A stretch of 64,000 bases of DNA from Odontocerum albicorne (taxonomy: Eukaryota > Arthropoda > Insecta > Trichoptera > Odontoceridae): assembly GCA_949825065.1 (NCBI GenBank), contig OX463859.1, forward strand, positions 14,837,220 through 14,901,219, in the 5' to 3' direction. Below are positions 25,901 to 37,900 of this stretch, in pieces. Below the pieces are notes generated by a model. It ran no database searches. It had not been told where the DNA came from and saw only the letters and a program-made list of their open reading frames with translations. A program made the translations under genes and the position numbers. How positions within the stretch are numbered: the stretch's first letter is position 1; the number at the start of each line of letters is the position of its first letter.

Positions 25901-28900
25901 CCTCGACTATGAGACTCAGCAACGAAAAATAATTTTTTTTATTTATTTTTTAATTACTTTCAGTGTCCTATATGTTTTTGCTGTAAAGAAATACCTGAAG
26001 CAAGAAATGAAAGCATTCAGATTCAAAAATATTTATTCAATGTCAAATGCACTTGCTGTTCAACTTGCAAAGAGGTTGACATATATCCTACGTTTTATGA
26101 TCCATCAGGTAACATTCCTTTTTATTTTCCTTTTATTTATTCCCATGTTTCACTCAGAGTCAGCTCTCATAGTTAGCTGATTTTTCGGGTAAAGCAAATC
26201 TCTGCAGACTCTCTCATGTTCGGTTATTCTTTTGTTCACCACTCTCAACGTTTATCCTATTTACACATTCTCGTATCCCTGGCAATCAAATCAGTCGATA
26301 CTGCTTGACGCTAGAGAGTCGCAGCCATTGGGAGATGTTTTTATGTTTCTCAACTTTGATTACTGAAGATTGGTTTAGTTTTATGTTTTCTTAAGATTTT
26401 GACAATTCTGTCTCTAACACTTCTCATATATGGAAAGAAGACTATGAACGTCCTTTCTTTTTCCTGATCCGCTTTTTTAGCATCTGTTGAGTGGTAGATA
26501 GTCCAAACAATTTGTGAGTGCTCTTCATAATCTTACTTAACACATCAGGCTTAAGTTTATATTTATCTCTAATCTTCGTACATTGTCACCTAATATCTTA
26601 TCGTCATACATTGTCTCCCCATCCATTTCTAGTGGATAGTCCAACCTATCTCTGAGTGCTCTTCTTTATCTTGCTCAACACATCAGTCTTAAGTTCATAT
26701 CCATCTCTAATCGTCATACATTGTCACCCCATCCTTTTATAGTCTCTGTCGAGCGGTGGATAGTCCAAACTATCTCTGAGTGTTTTTAATCCTACTCAAC
26801 AAATCAGGCTTAAGTTCATATTTATCTTTAATCGTCATTCATTGTTACCTCAACTCTAATCGTCATACATTGTCACTCCATCATTTTATAGTCTCTGTCG
26901 AGCGGCAGATAGTCCAAACTATATCTGAGTATTCTTATTTATCTGACTCAACACATCAGCTTTAAGTTCACATTCATCTCTAATCATCATACATTGTCAC
27001 CTTATCTCTAATCATACATTGTCACCCCATCATTTTATAGTCTGTCAAGTGGTGGATAGTCCAAACTATATCTGAGTGTTTTTAATCTTACTCAACACAT
27101 CAGGCTTAAGTTCATATTTATCTATAATTTTCAGACATTGTCACTCCATCATTTTATAGTCTCTGTCGAGCGGCGGATAGTCCAAACTATCTCTGAGTAC
27201 TCTTATTTATCTTACTCAACACATCAGCCTTAAGTCCATATTCATCTCTAATCATCATACATTGTCACCTCATCTCTTATCATATATTGTCACCCTATCC
27301 TTATATAATCTGTCAAGCGGTGGATAGTCCAAACTATCTCTGAGTATTCTTGATCTTAATCAACACATCAGGCTTAAGTTCATATCTTTAATTGTCATTC
27401 ATTGTCACCCAACGTATTCTTCTCAGTTCACATTTACTACAGCATTTATTCAGCTCGTTTCAGTATTTTTAAACAGTTATGAAAATGATTTATTTTTGGT
27501 TTCTTCTCAGATTTTCCATGTTTTTGGAACATCCCAGAGAAATATTTGATGATGTACAAAATAATATTTGAGCCCATGACAGTTGGCACCTATAATAAGA
27601 AAATTACTCTCAGCAGCACTGGATTTCACAAAACAAAAAAATTTAATATATGTGGCTGTTGTGATATTCAAAGGTTCATATTTTTATTTCATTTTAAGCT
27701 CTATGGTCTATTACTTAGTTCATATTTATTTTTTAAATTGATTTGTGCTTAATTTTTGTTGATACGTAAAACAAATAATTCATTGATTATTTCTTTCAAC
27801 AAAAAAATCATGTCTCTAGTGGTTGTGATATTCAAAGGTTTATATTTAATTTTAAGCTTCATGGTCTATTACTTAGTACATGTTAATTTTGTCTATTGAT
27901 TTGGGCTTTTTTTTATAAATAAAACAGAATGAGTTGTAACAAATAAATATAAATGGAGAGTGAGGAAAAGGTAGAACAAGAAACAAATTTAAACAGACCT
28001 CCGTGGCTTAGTTGGTAAGACGCCTGTCTCCCAACCTGGAAATTGCAGGTTCAAATTTTGCTGGAACCCGGATTTAAAAACACAAAAAAAAAGGATTCCA
28101 ATCTGGTTTTCACTTAAGGCCACTTTCTGGATGGCTGGAAGAGATTGCCAGACAATCTGCCCGCCAGGTTGTGTTGTGTACAAGAAAAGTGTAATATAAG
28201 CATATATGATAAGATATACGGATGTGGACAAGTCGAGAGCTATATGCATGGATAAAAAGACGTGAAGTTCAGTCCTTCCTTCATGCCCCAAAATAAATAA
28301 AGCTTAATGAATATATGTTGTTAGATGTGATTGCATGAAATTTGATCTAAGGAACATGTTGATATCAGTGTTCTCAAAATCTTTAATTGTTTTATCTATA
28401 TAACATACTATACATACCATATTTTGGATAAGGTTTTTCCTAGTCAGTGTGTATTAACCTGTGTGTCAATATGAATTGATTGCTCTATCTCAAAGTTATA
28501 TATATGATTACAAAATTCCATGTTCCAAGATTGCAAACTTAGGTTTCATCAATTTTGTATGATTTGTATTCAATGGCGCTCAATTTTTTTTAGAGACAAA
28601 CTATTAGCCTTTATTTAACGTGTTCCCCGTGGGAAGCACAAACGCCTGTGATCTGACGACAATCCAAGTTTCAAATCACAAATACTTAAAAAAAATGACA
28701 CAAAACCGGAATAAAAATTGAACTAAAATTTAAAATAATCTTTATTCTAGCGACATCTCTGAAAACCTTGTCAAATAATATATTAGTTTATGAGATATTG
28801 TTGAATAAACAGAGCACCGAATTTTTTTGGTTTCTCAATATTTCCAGCATTAACGACCTGTCGCGCGGATCGAGTCCTGCGATGAGTCTCTCTTACGTAA

Positions 28901-31900
28901 ATAAACATTACTAAGTCTCTCTTACGTAAATAAACATTACTAGTGCTATATGCATTTGATTGGGTGAATGTAATGAAGCATTGATTTGATCGTAGCATTC
29001 CTTTGTTTATTGTACGTAATGTTTAGTTAATCTCCTTTATTTAATGAGTCTCCTTAAGAGTAATGACTATTATTTATTATCAGAAAATTACTTAAGTGTC
29101 ATGTTTACTTGGTGTTGTAATCAAATATCAGTGGTTCTAAACAAAATATGTGTTTAAACTTAGAAATTAAAAAACGCTGAAATTGTGCCGCGCACAGGAT
29201 TCGTGGAATTTGATTTTTAACGCGGTGAACAGGTTAAATAAAGGTTCAAACAAAAATCCAATTAAAATTGGAAGATCTGTCATTCGTGTAAAAGCTAAAT
29301 ATTTTTATTTTTGTCTTATTCTAGAATCAATCCAAGCCCTATACATATATTCTCGAAAGTAGTCTCGGAAGTACGTGATAAATATCTCCAACATAGTTGC
29401 TTTGACTTAATGAACAATGAATATAATTTTGGACCAATTTTATATACTCCTGAATCAGAAAGGTATACAGTTTCATAAATTTTTTGTTCAACAATTAATC
29501 ATATTAATTTATCATCAATATATAAATCAAAATAACATAGTTACAAAAATTTTCCAGTTTTGAGTTAATTTTTATTTAACAAAGTAATATATAGTTTAAA
29601 CATTTTCCTAAGGTTATTCAAAAAATAATATTTTAAGTTCTAATCTATTTTTTATATTTTAATTATGAACTAACTTAATTTAATTTCTTACATATCATTT
29701 TAATTTTAATAATCTTAATATACGAGTATAATTTCTTAAAAATAGTAATAACTAGATAACAATTCTTACAACTAATTATTTAGCAAGTACATGCCCACTT
29801 ATTCAGGCTACTTGCATTCTATTGCATTCACTCAGACCTTGGTCCTCCCAGCTAATACTTTAGGTGGACTAGTCAGGCAACAGATGATGAGTTTTGAGTC
29901 CATTTAAGAGTAGCAAATCTCATTATTAAGATTTTTTTTCTGAACTAAAACAAAAAGTTTAAGTTTTTCATATCATTAATGACTATTCAAATCCATCCAT
30001 CTATCCTGTCGTGTCACTCATGATAACTCCTCTTGATGACTTCTCTCCATCCATCTCTACACTCGATGGTTCGATGGGCAGTCATTGAAGGTAGTCCTGT
30101 TGCTTCTTTTCAAATAAAACAATCAAATTTTCAAAAAAAAGCAATCAACTAGAAACTATTAACATTTTAACAGCAGAGCTAATCTTACCCCTCATCCAGT
30201 GCAGTTAAGCTAAATGTCCATGCAAATGTGAGTGAGAGGCGGGATAGAAAAGGCCAAGGAAAGTATGGTTGGATCAAATAAATGATTTTTTGCAAGAAAG
30301 AAATGTAAAACGTGAGAGAAATTGTAGAGCTGTATGAAAAGATGTATAGATGTTGTAGAGGGGAAATGTGTTTGTTGAGATACCAAAGTCTGGCATTCCT
30401 CTCTGCCTACCCCAGCAAAGAAACGATGTGATGATATAAAAAGAGAGTATCTTAGTTTTTGTCATAGTCGAACCGTAAAGTTGAGGATTCTCTCTCCATT
30501 CCAACAGAATTATAAAGAACTTCTCTGCATCTAACATGCGACTTGATGGAGAACAGCTGTGCCGCAGATGTCGCCAGAAAACAAATACCTTTGTTTGAAA
30601 CATCAGAAGCCTTTTTTTTATTTTATATTCTTCATAAAAGTTGTATATTTTTTAATTGTTACGAATTTATTAACATTCAAGTGTGCTGAAAAAAACAGAG
30701 AGGTTTAACATAAGTAATATATCCAATTTGCCAATGGAAGTTATGTTTTCATTCTTGGAAAAAGACAATTGGTACATGGTCCTCCCAACTCAAGTTACAT
30801 TTAAGGTAATATATCTCATAACCTTATTAAATTAATTATCCAAGAAATTGTGGACGCTGGGCATTGGGCACATGAAAAACCATTTATTTTTTTTAATTTT
30901 ATTTTACACATAACAAGAAATATACATCATTTGTGAAAAAACAACAGGTAATTTAATTTGGACATACAATTTTAATGGATCTGGGTTTGTCGACTTTCAT
31001 TTGTCATGCCCCCAGTAAACTAGGCTTTTTCCTGTATCTTACTGAGGACATATAGCATGATCACTTTCAATATTATGGTTCAATTTACGAAAAACACAAA
31101 ACCTAATGCAAAATATAACGTCTGCTAAATCAAATTAATTCACTGTTTCTTTGCAGCCAGGAACAACCAAAATGATTTCTATTGTAGCAAAAGCCAACTC
31201 GTCAAATATTGTGACAAATGTTCTGATTTGCTCTATCAAGAATAACCCACAACTGTTCAAGATTAATCTCACCGGCTACGGAGTGTTACCATTATTCTCT
31301 GTATCTCATGAAACACTTGGTATGTACATTTATTTTTGCAATAGTCCATACAAATCTTCAATCACCATAACTGAATAACAACTTAACTGAGGCATATAAA
31401 TTGTCTTTGTGTTATTATTTTAATTGAAAATTAACCTGGAATGGATGTCTGATGAATCCTTGAAACACTCGTAGTTCGACGATAAGTCTCTGTTTAAAAT
31501 GTGCACAACAATCACATATTGCAACCTCGGTGTCCTAGTTTATAAGATGCCTATCTTCTGACTTGTAGATTGCTGGTTGGATTCTCGCTGGAATTTCTGA
31601 ATGGTTGAATGAGATTGCCATATGGCAATAATTCCACAAGGTGGTACAGTATACAAAGAAAGTATAACACATGATTCCCTCGGGTGCTGCTACAGCTGTC
31701 AGATGTAATTTGTGTAATATTAGTGAATTCGAGCCCGAATTAAAGCGTTCCTGAGGAGAGTTCGCTCTGCATTGGCGCTTTTTAAAATTGTAATGGCGCT
31801 TTATAAAATTGTCCTTTGAATTGAATTGAATTAAAATTTAAGGGCGATATGTGGACTGATTAAGCTTATGACTTTACCTGACAAAACTAGCAATGGTTGC

Positions 31901-34900
31901 GGCTCAAATGCTCCAATCTGCCCCCCCCCTTGCTACACCTCTGGAGTAATTTCATACTCGTATATATAAATAAACTATTTTTAAAATCAAAATGGGAATA
32001 TTACGTGATGGATCAGCTATTTGTATCTGCAGTAAGGAGCAGTCCATAGGACACTTACTACAAGTGCGTGAGGAACTTGGTGTATTGTACCAAAAAAAAA
32101 ATTGATCCGTGCAACGCCCAGTGCTATCCAGGTAACAGAATTCTGGGCAGTAGTATAGCCCCTTTTACATAAAAATTTAAAAATATTTCACGACCCATTC
32201 AAAATACCAACTGATCCAATTTTGGGTCATGACCCATAGGTTAAGAAACTATATTTTATGGATTTACTATTATTTGGATTACAATCCTATTTTCTGACTT
32301 CATAAATCTTGATTTGATATTTTACATTATAAATCATTCCAAGCACGCCTCGTTCCATTGCTCTTTCCATTGTTTCAATCCACAATACAATTATTTCAAT
32401 TTTGAGTCATGACCCATAGGTTAAGAAACTATGTGAAATTTATAGTGAACTAAAGCAAGTTATGACTTTCTACAGATTTTGGAAAGATGTTACTTTATCG
32501 TCAAGAAAACCAAACAATAACATTAACCAACTCTTGCGAAGTACCATTGCAATGGAGCATAAGAAACCTCAAGGAGTTCTCTGGACACATACTGCCCAAT
32601 AAGCTGGAAAACATCCTCCCTGGGATGAGCTCTGAAGATATAGTACTTAGTTTTATAGGAACAAGTGCAGTTGCAATCAACTCTCAACCGCTGTACATTG
32701 ATGTAAGAAAATCATTTTAAATACTTAATTTTTAACTGTCAGTGTAATGCCTGAAATTTAACAGCTCCCTTAAATTCATAATTTCTCTCCTCCAATAGAA
32801 TAAAAAGGTAAAGATAGCATGCTGCTTCCAAGAGTGAATTGAGGTTGCCAAAAATTTAACATCAGACTACTGACTGTCTTGCGTATGCATAAAGATCTAT
32901 TCTTGCATTTATATTTCAGAATTTTGCGTTTAAAAGTGCAAGAACTGCACCTATTCACTAATGACGTGCAGTTGAAATATACTTTCCCTAGAGAATGTGA
33001 ACAGTTAACACTGCAGTGCACATTTTAATGAAGGTGTACATTCATTGTATAGTTGGCGGCCATTGTCTAATGGTTAGCATTCACACTAAGCAGGCGGGCT
33101 CCCCAGGTTTCATTTCTGATAGATTCAATTCCAGACTAGTTTGATCATTTTACATCAAAATTTATGTTTTTATGTAACTTATATGCAGCTTACCACAAAT
33201 TCTTATGGTAAGCAGCGTATAAACTACAGAAAAACTCTTATAGCACGCACTCTTAAGGAATGGAAAAATTTAAGTACATTAAAAACAAAATTTATCAATA
33301 TGGAACTAGTAGTCTTGGATTACAGTCAAGGATAAATAATATTTGCCAAGTGTTAAAGCTCAGTGAATCTTGCTCCATTTGCAACTACTTCCTTGACGAA
33401 GCTGGGTTTTCAATAGTAACTGTAATAAAAAACAAAATATTACAAACTCACCATAGAACAGAAAATTAAAGTAGAAGGGTAGTGGTCTCTAGTTTGATTA
33501 TTTTGATTAGTGTGTTTTTATCCCCATTAATTAGTGTGTTTTTATCAATGCGCCGTGAAAAAAACTTTGTACACCAAGGTCTCTGTGATTCAAAAAGTTT
33601 CAAAACCACTAACTAAATAACTTAAAACAGCATCTGGTAAATTAAATATTCTTCATTACTGGTTATTTTTTTAGAATGTTGATTCTCTTTTATAATAAAT
33701 GTTCTCAATTTTTTTATTTGCCATCAATATAATTTACCAAATTATTTAAAAAACAGTTGTTTGTGCTTCATTTACAGTATTTACAAAATAATCTTAAAAA
33801 TAAAACAAAAAACCGATCATTAAAACAATTGAACAAATCTAAATAAAAAGACACAACACAATAAAACAATAAAAATAATACATAAGTAAGTACGCAAGTA
33901 AAAATGATTGTAAAAATATAAAACTTTAACAATATACACAGTTGATCACATGATACGAGGTAATCGCTAGTCAACTATACCAAAGGACCGCCATTTTATG
34001 ATACATTAATGCAAAAAAAATAATGCAGTATTCAATAATTTTAAAGCATAGCAGACAATGGAAAAATATATCAGAAATCTCAACAAATAATATTATTTAC
34101 CTTTATAGCTCTATACAAAATACCTCTGATTGCTAACTAAATTCCCTTTTAAATAGAATTCATATTTAGAGAAATCATTTCCCTAAATATGAATTCTATT
34201 TAAAAGGGAATTTAGTTAGCAATTAGAGGTATTTTGTTTAGAGCTACAAAGGTAAATAATATTATTTCTTTCATGTCTTTATATATAGTCTATTATATTT
34301 TGCAGGTGTTCTCTTCAAGTATATTTAGAGAGCTTCTAATGAGTAAGACAATTCTCATAACAGCCGAGTGCTATGATGTGGTGTTTGATTGTACCTTCGA
34401 ACCTTCATCAGAGACTCACATCAATTTTGGTGACGTTATGGTCGGCTCCTCCAATATAAGAGTCTTCAAGTTCACAAATCAAGGAAGTTATAATCTTATT
34501 TTTAAGTATGATTTCATTATATTTTCCTTATAAAAACAACGTAGATACTTAGCAAATATATACAACACAGAATTTTTAAAGGGTTATGGAGGTCAAAAGT
34601 GCTTGATTTACATTATTGAAGTAGATTGAAGAAAAATTTTAATACCAACTTTTTGATAAAAGGAAATGTAAAAAGTAAATACCAAAGACTTGTATGATAA
34701 GTAAATACCATGTCGCATAAAGCAAATCTGGCACTTTGTAATCTCTGCCTACTCTAATAGAAAAACAGGGTGATTATATGTATATATGTAGATACTTGAA
34801 CAGTCTTAGTAAACATTACTTATAGACAAGAAAGCGTGAACTAATATTACTATTATTTTGACTGTTATATATTTAACTGTTATTTTAACTACTACAACAT

Positions 34901-37900
34901 TTTATCTATTTATATAATATATACACGGTCTATCCAATGGGAAAGATGACTGATTTTATTTTCACGTAACCACCAGAGCCATCTATGGATGAATAAATTA
35001 ATAAACTAGCGACATTTCGATTATCTTTCATAAAAGTTTCCAAGCGCTGGCATTGCTGGTTTATTCGTAATGATATAAAAATTGAGAGTACCTTCTGAGT
35101 CTCAGTGGGAAAAGGAACAATGGAGCAACATGCCAATATTAAATTTTGTTTAAATTGGCTAAAAGTGCCTCAGAAACTTTTGAAATTATTCAAACTGTTT
35201 ATGGTAGTGACGCAATGAGTTGAAAGAACGTTTTTAAGAGGTATGCAAGATTTCGTGGTAGCGAGAGCATTGAAGATGATTCACGGCCTGGACAATCATT
35301 GACAGTTCGAATTGAAGAAAATATTCAAAAAGAGGATGAAATTATTTGAAATTATTGTTGTTCGTCTACTAGGCTCTTCAATGAGTTCACTAGAATTCCT
35401 AAATCCAGTGTCCATCTCATTTTAACAAAAAATTTGGGCAAAAATTAAGGCAAAAGTGGAGCATTGCAGAGACATGAAGAGGGCGACTGATATGGATCCA
35501 GACTTCATGTCAAGAATTGAAACAAGTGATGAAACATGGTGCTTTCAGTATGCGCCAGAGCTCGAAATGAGAGGGGTCATCAATCTCAATAACCGAAAAA
35601 AGTACGCATCCCGAGGAGACGAATCAAGACTCGTCGTTTTCTTTGATTCCGGCGCACAAAAGATTGTACACGATTTCTTGGCTAAAAAAGTATCGTGGTG
35701 CTTGATTACCCCACGATTCACCTGATTTGGCTCCATGGAACTTCTGGCTATTCCCAAAACTGAAATTGGTGATGAAAGGAAAGCGTTTTGAGACAATTTT
35801 AGACATCCAGAAGGCTTCGACCTCGGTTTTGGAGGTGATTCCGAAGAATGAGTTTATGGTGGGCTTCAGAAAATTTTACAACTCCTTCTAGTATTATTTT
35901 GACTCACAAGGAGTGTATTTTAAATAAAAGGTACTGTATTTCATTTCTCGTCAGTCTCCTTTCGCGTTTGACAGATAGTGTACAATAAAAAAATTCAGTC
36001 TTAGCCTAACGTGTTACGTCTGTTCACAGCTTGGCACTTTGCTAGGGAGGTAGCAAAGTGCCAAGCTGTGAACAGACATAAAGGGTGATAAAGTGAAGTG
36101 AACGGACATAAAGGGGATAATGGTAATATTTAAAGTAATTGATTTAACCTTTATCAATAGTTAGATTTTGGATTAACTTTTAAAGAAAATTTTTAATCAA
36201 ATGAAAAGAAAATTTTAATCAAATCAAATTGTGTTTTTTCAGGATTGTAAAAGAAACGTCACAAAATCCGAAAATAACGAAATTACTTGACCTCTTCAGT
36301 GTGAGTCCAGGAACTGGTCTCTTGAAGCCCAAAGACAATCCGACCACCCTAATGGTAACTTGTAGAATCTTCGATGAACTGTCCCTAAATGAATATCCTT
36401 TGATCAACTGTCAACTTATTGATGCTAATAAACTTCAAAGGATTGTAGCTATATTCCCTTTAAAGATTTCTATCAGGAGTCATTTCAATAAGTAAGTAAC
36501 GTTTGTTCAACTTGTTTTAATTATGGAAACTCGTTAATGACTTACAGAAAAATAAGATTGTACGATAGAAATTAAAGAAGACCTGCAAACTTCATATTGT
36601 CATTATAGCAAAAGAACAAACACTAAAAAAACTTTAAAAAAAAAGTAGGTTTTTTTTCAAATCAATGACTAAGCTGGCTATTCAAAATGCATCTTTATTA
36701 GGATAGTACATTAGAATATGCAAACAAAACTAGAAAATGGCAAAAAGTGATGAAAGTAAGATAAGTGTTTAGGGACTTGTGTTTCGCATAGAAGGATGAG
36801 CTTGTTTGAATAAAAGTAGTCGAGATCGAGATAAGCAAAGAGAGAGAGTTTATTGAAAGCGTCTGTATTTATAATGTATAGAACGGCGCAGAACATGTCG
36901 CTGTCTCGCTTCGCCGGACACATGGTTATTGTTGCGCGTTCCATATACATTTCATACTACGGTCTGTAGGAGAGGCAAGAGATATGTCGGTGTCTCGCTC
37001 TCGCTGTTCGTTACTAGTGAGTTCAATGACTGCGCGGCGACCTTAGCCCAGTGCTGTCTCGCATTCCTTACATTGCGAGTTCAATGACCGAGTGGCCAAA
37101 GATCGCCTCAGTGGGTTCAGTGACCGCACGCACGGTCGCTACAAGTGTAATAGAAAAGAGTGTTCTGTAGAATATGTTCATTTTTGCCAAGTATCCATTA
37201 ATTCCATGACAGTTTTTAGAAAACATATATCTTGCAACAAAAAGTTTCCCGTAATACACTAGAAAACTCCCTTAATGCAGGCCTGCACAACATACGATCC
37301 GCAGGATGCATGCGGCTCACCAGCACTCCCTCTGCGGCTTGCAAAGTCTTTTGTGAAGACGCATAATATTATAATGAATGTAAAAATAATGTTCCGTTCC
37401 GAAAAAGAAATTCAATTGATAATTACAGGTAGTCGTCGACTTACGACATATGCGACTTACGACTGTTCGACTTTACGACCACAATCCGCGATCTGTATTA
37501 TAAGCATTTTTTAAGCCCTTCCGAGATGTCTACAAAAACGAAAATGTCAATTTCTCAACCAGCCAAGAAGCAAAGAAAGACTATTGATTTGAAAACAAAA
37601 ATGATGGTAACTAAGCAGTACGAAGGTGGAAAAAAATTTAATGCCAATGCGAGTGATTTGATGCTATCACACTCTACTGTGTCAACAATTATGAAGGACA
37701 AAGAAAGGATTCGGGAAGCTGTAATTGGTTTTACACCTATGCAGTCGACAGTTATAATCAAGTGACGAATTAGTTCCATCCACAGAATGGAGAAATCGTT
37801 GCATATTTGGATGGAAGTTCAAATTGAAAAATGCACACCGTTATCCTTTTTTACTGTACAGACGAAGGCTAGAAGTTTACATGTATAACAAACACCTGTG

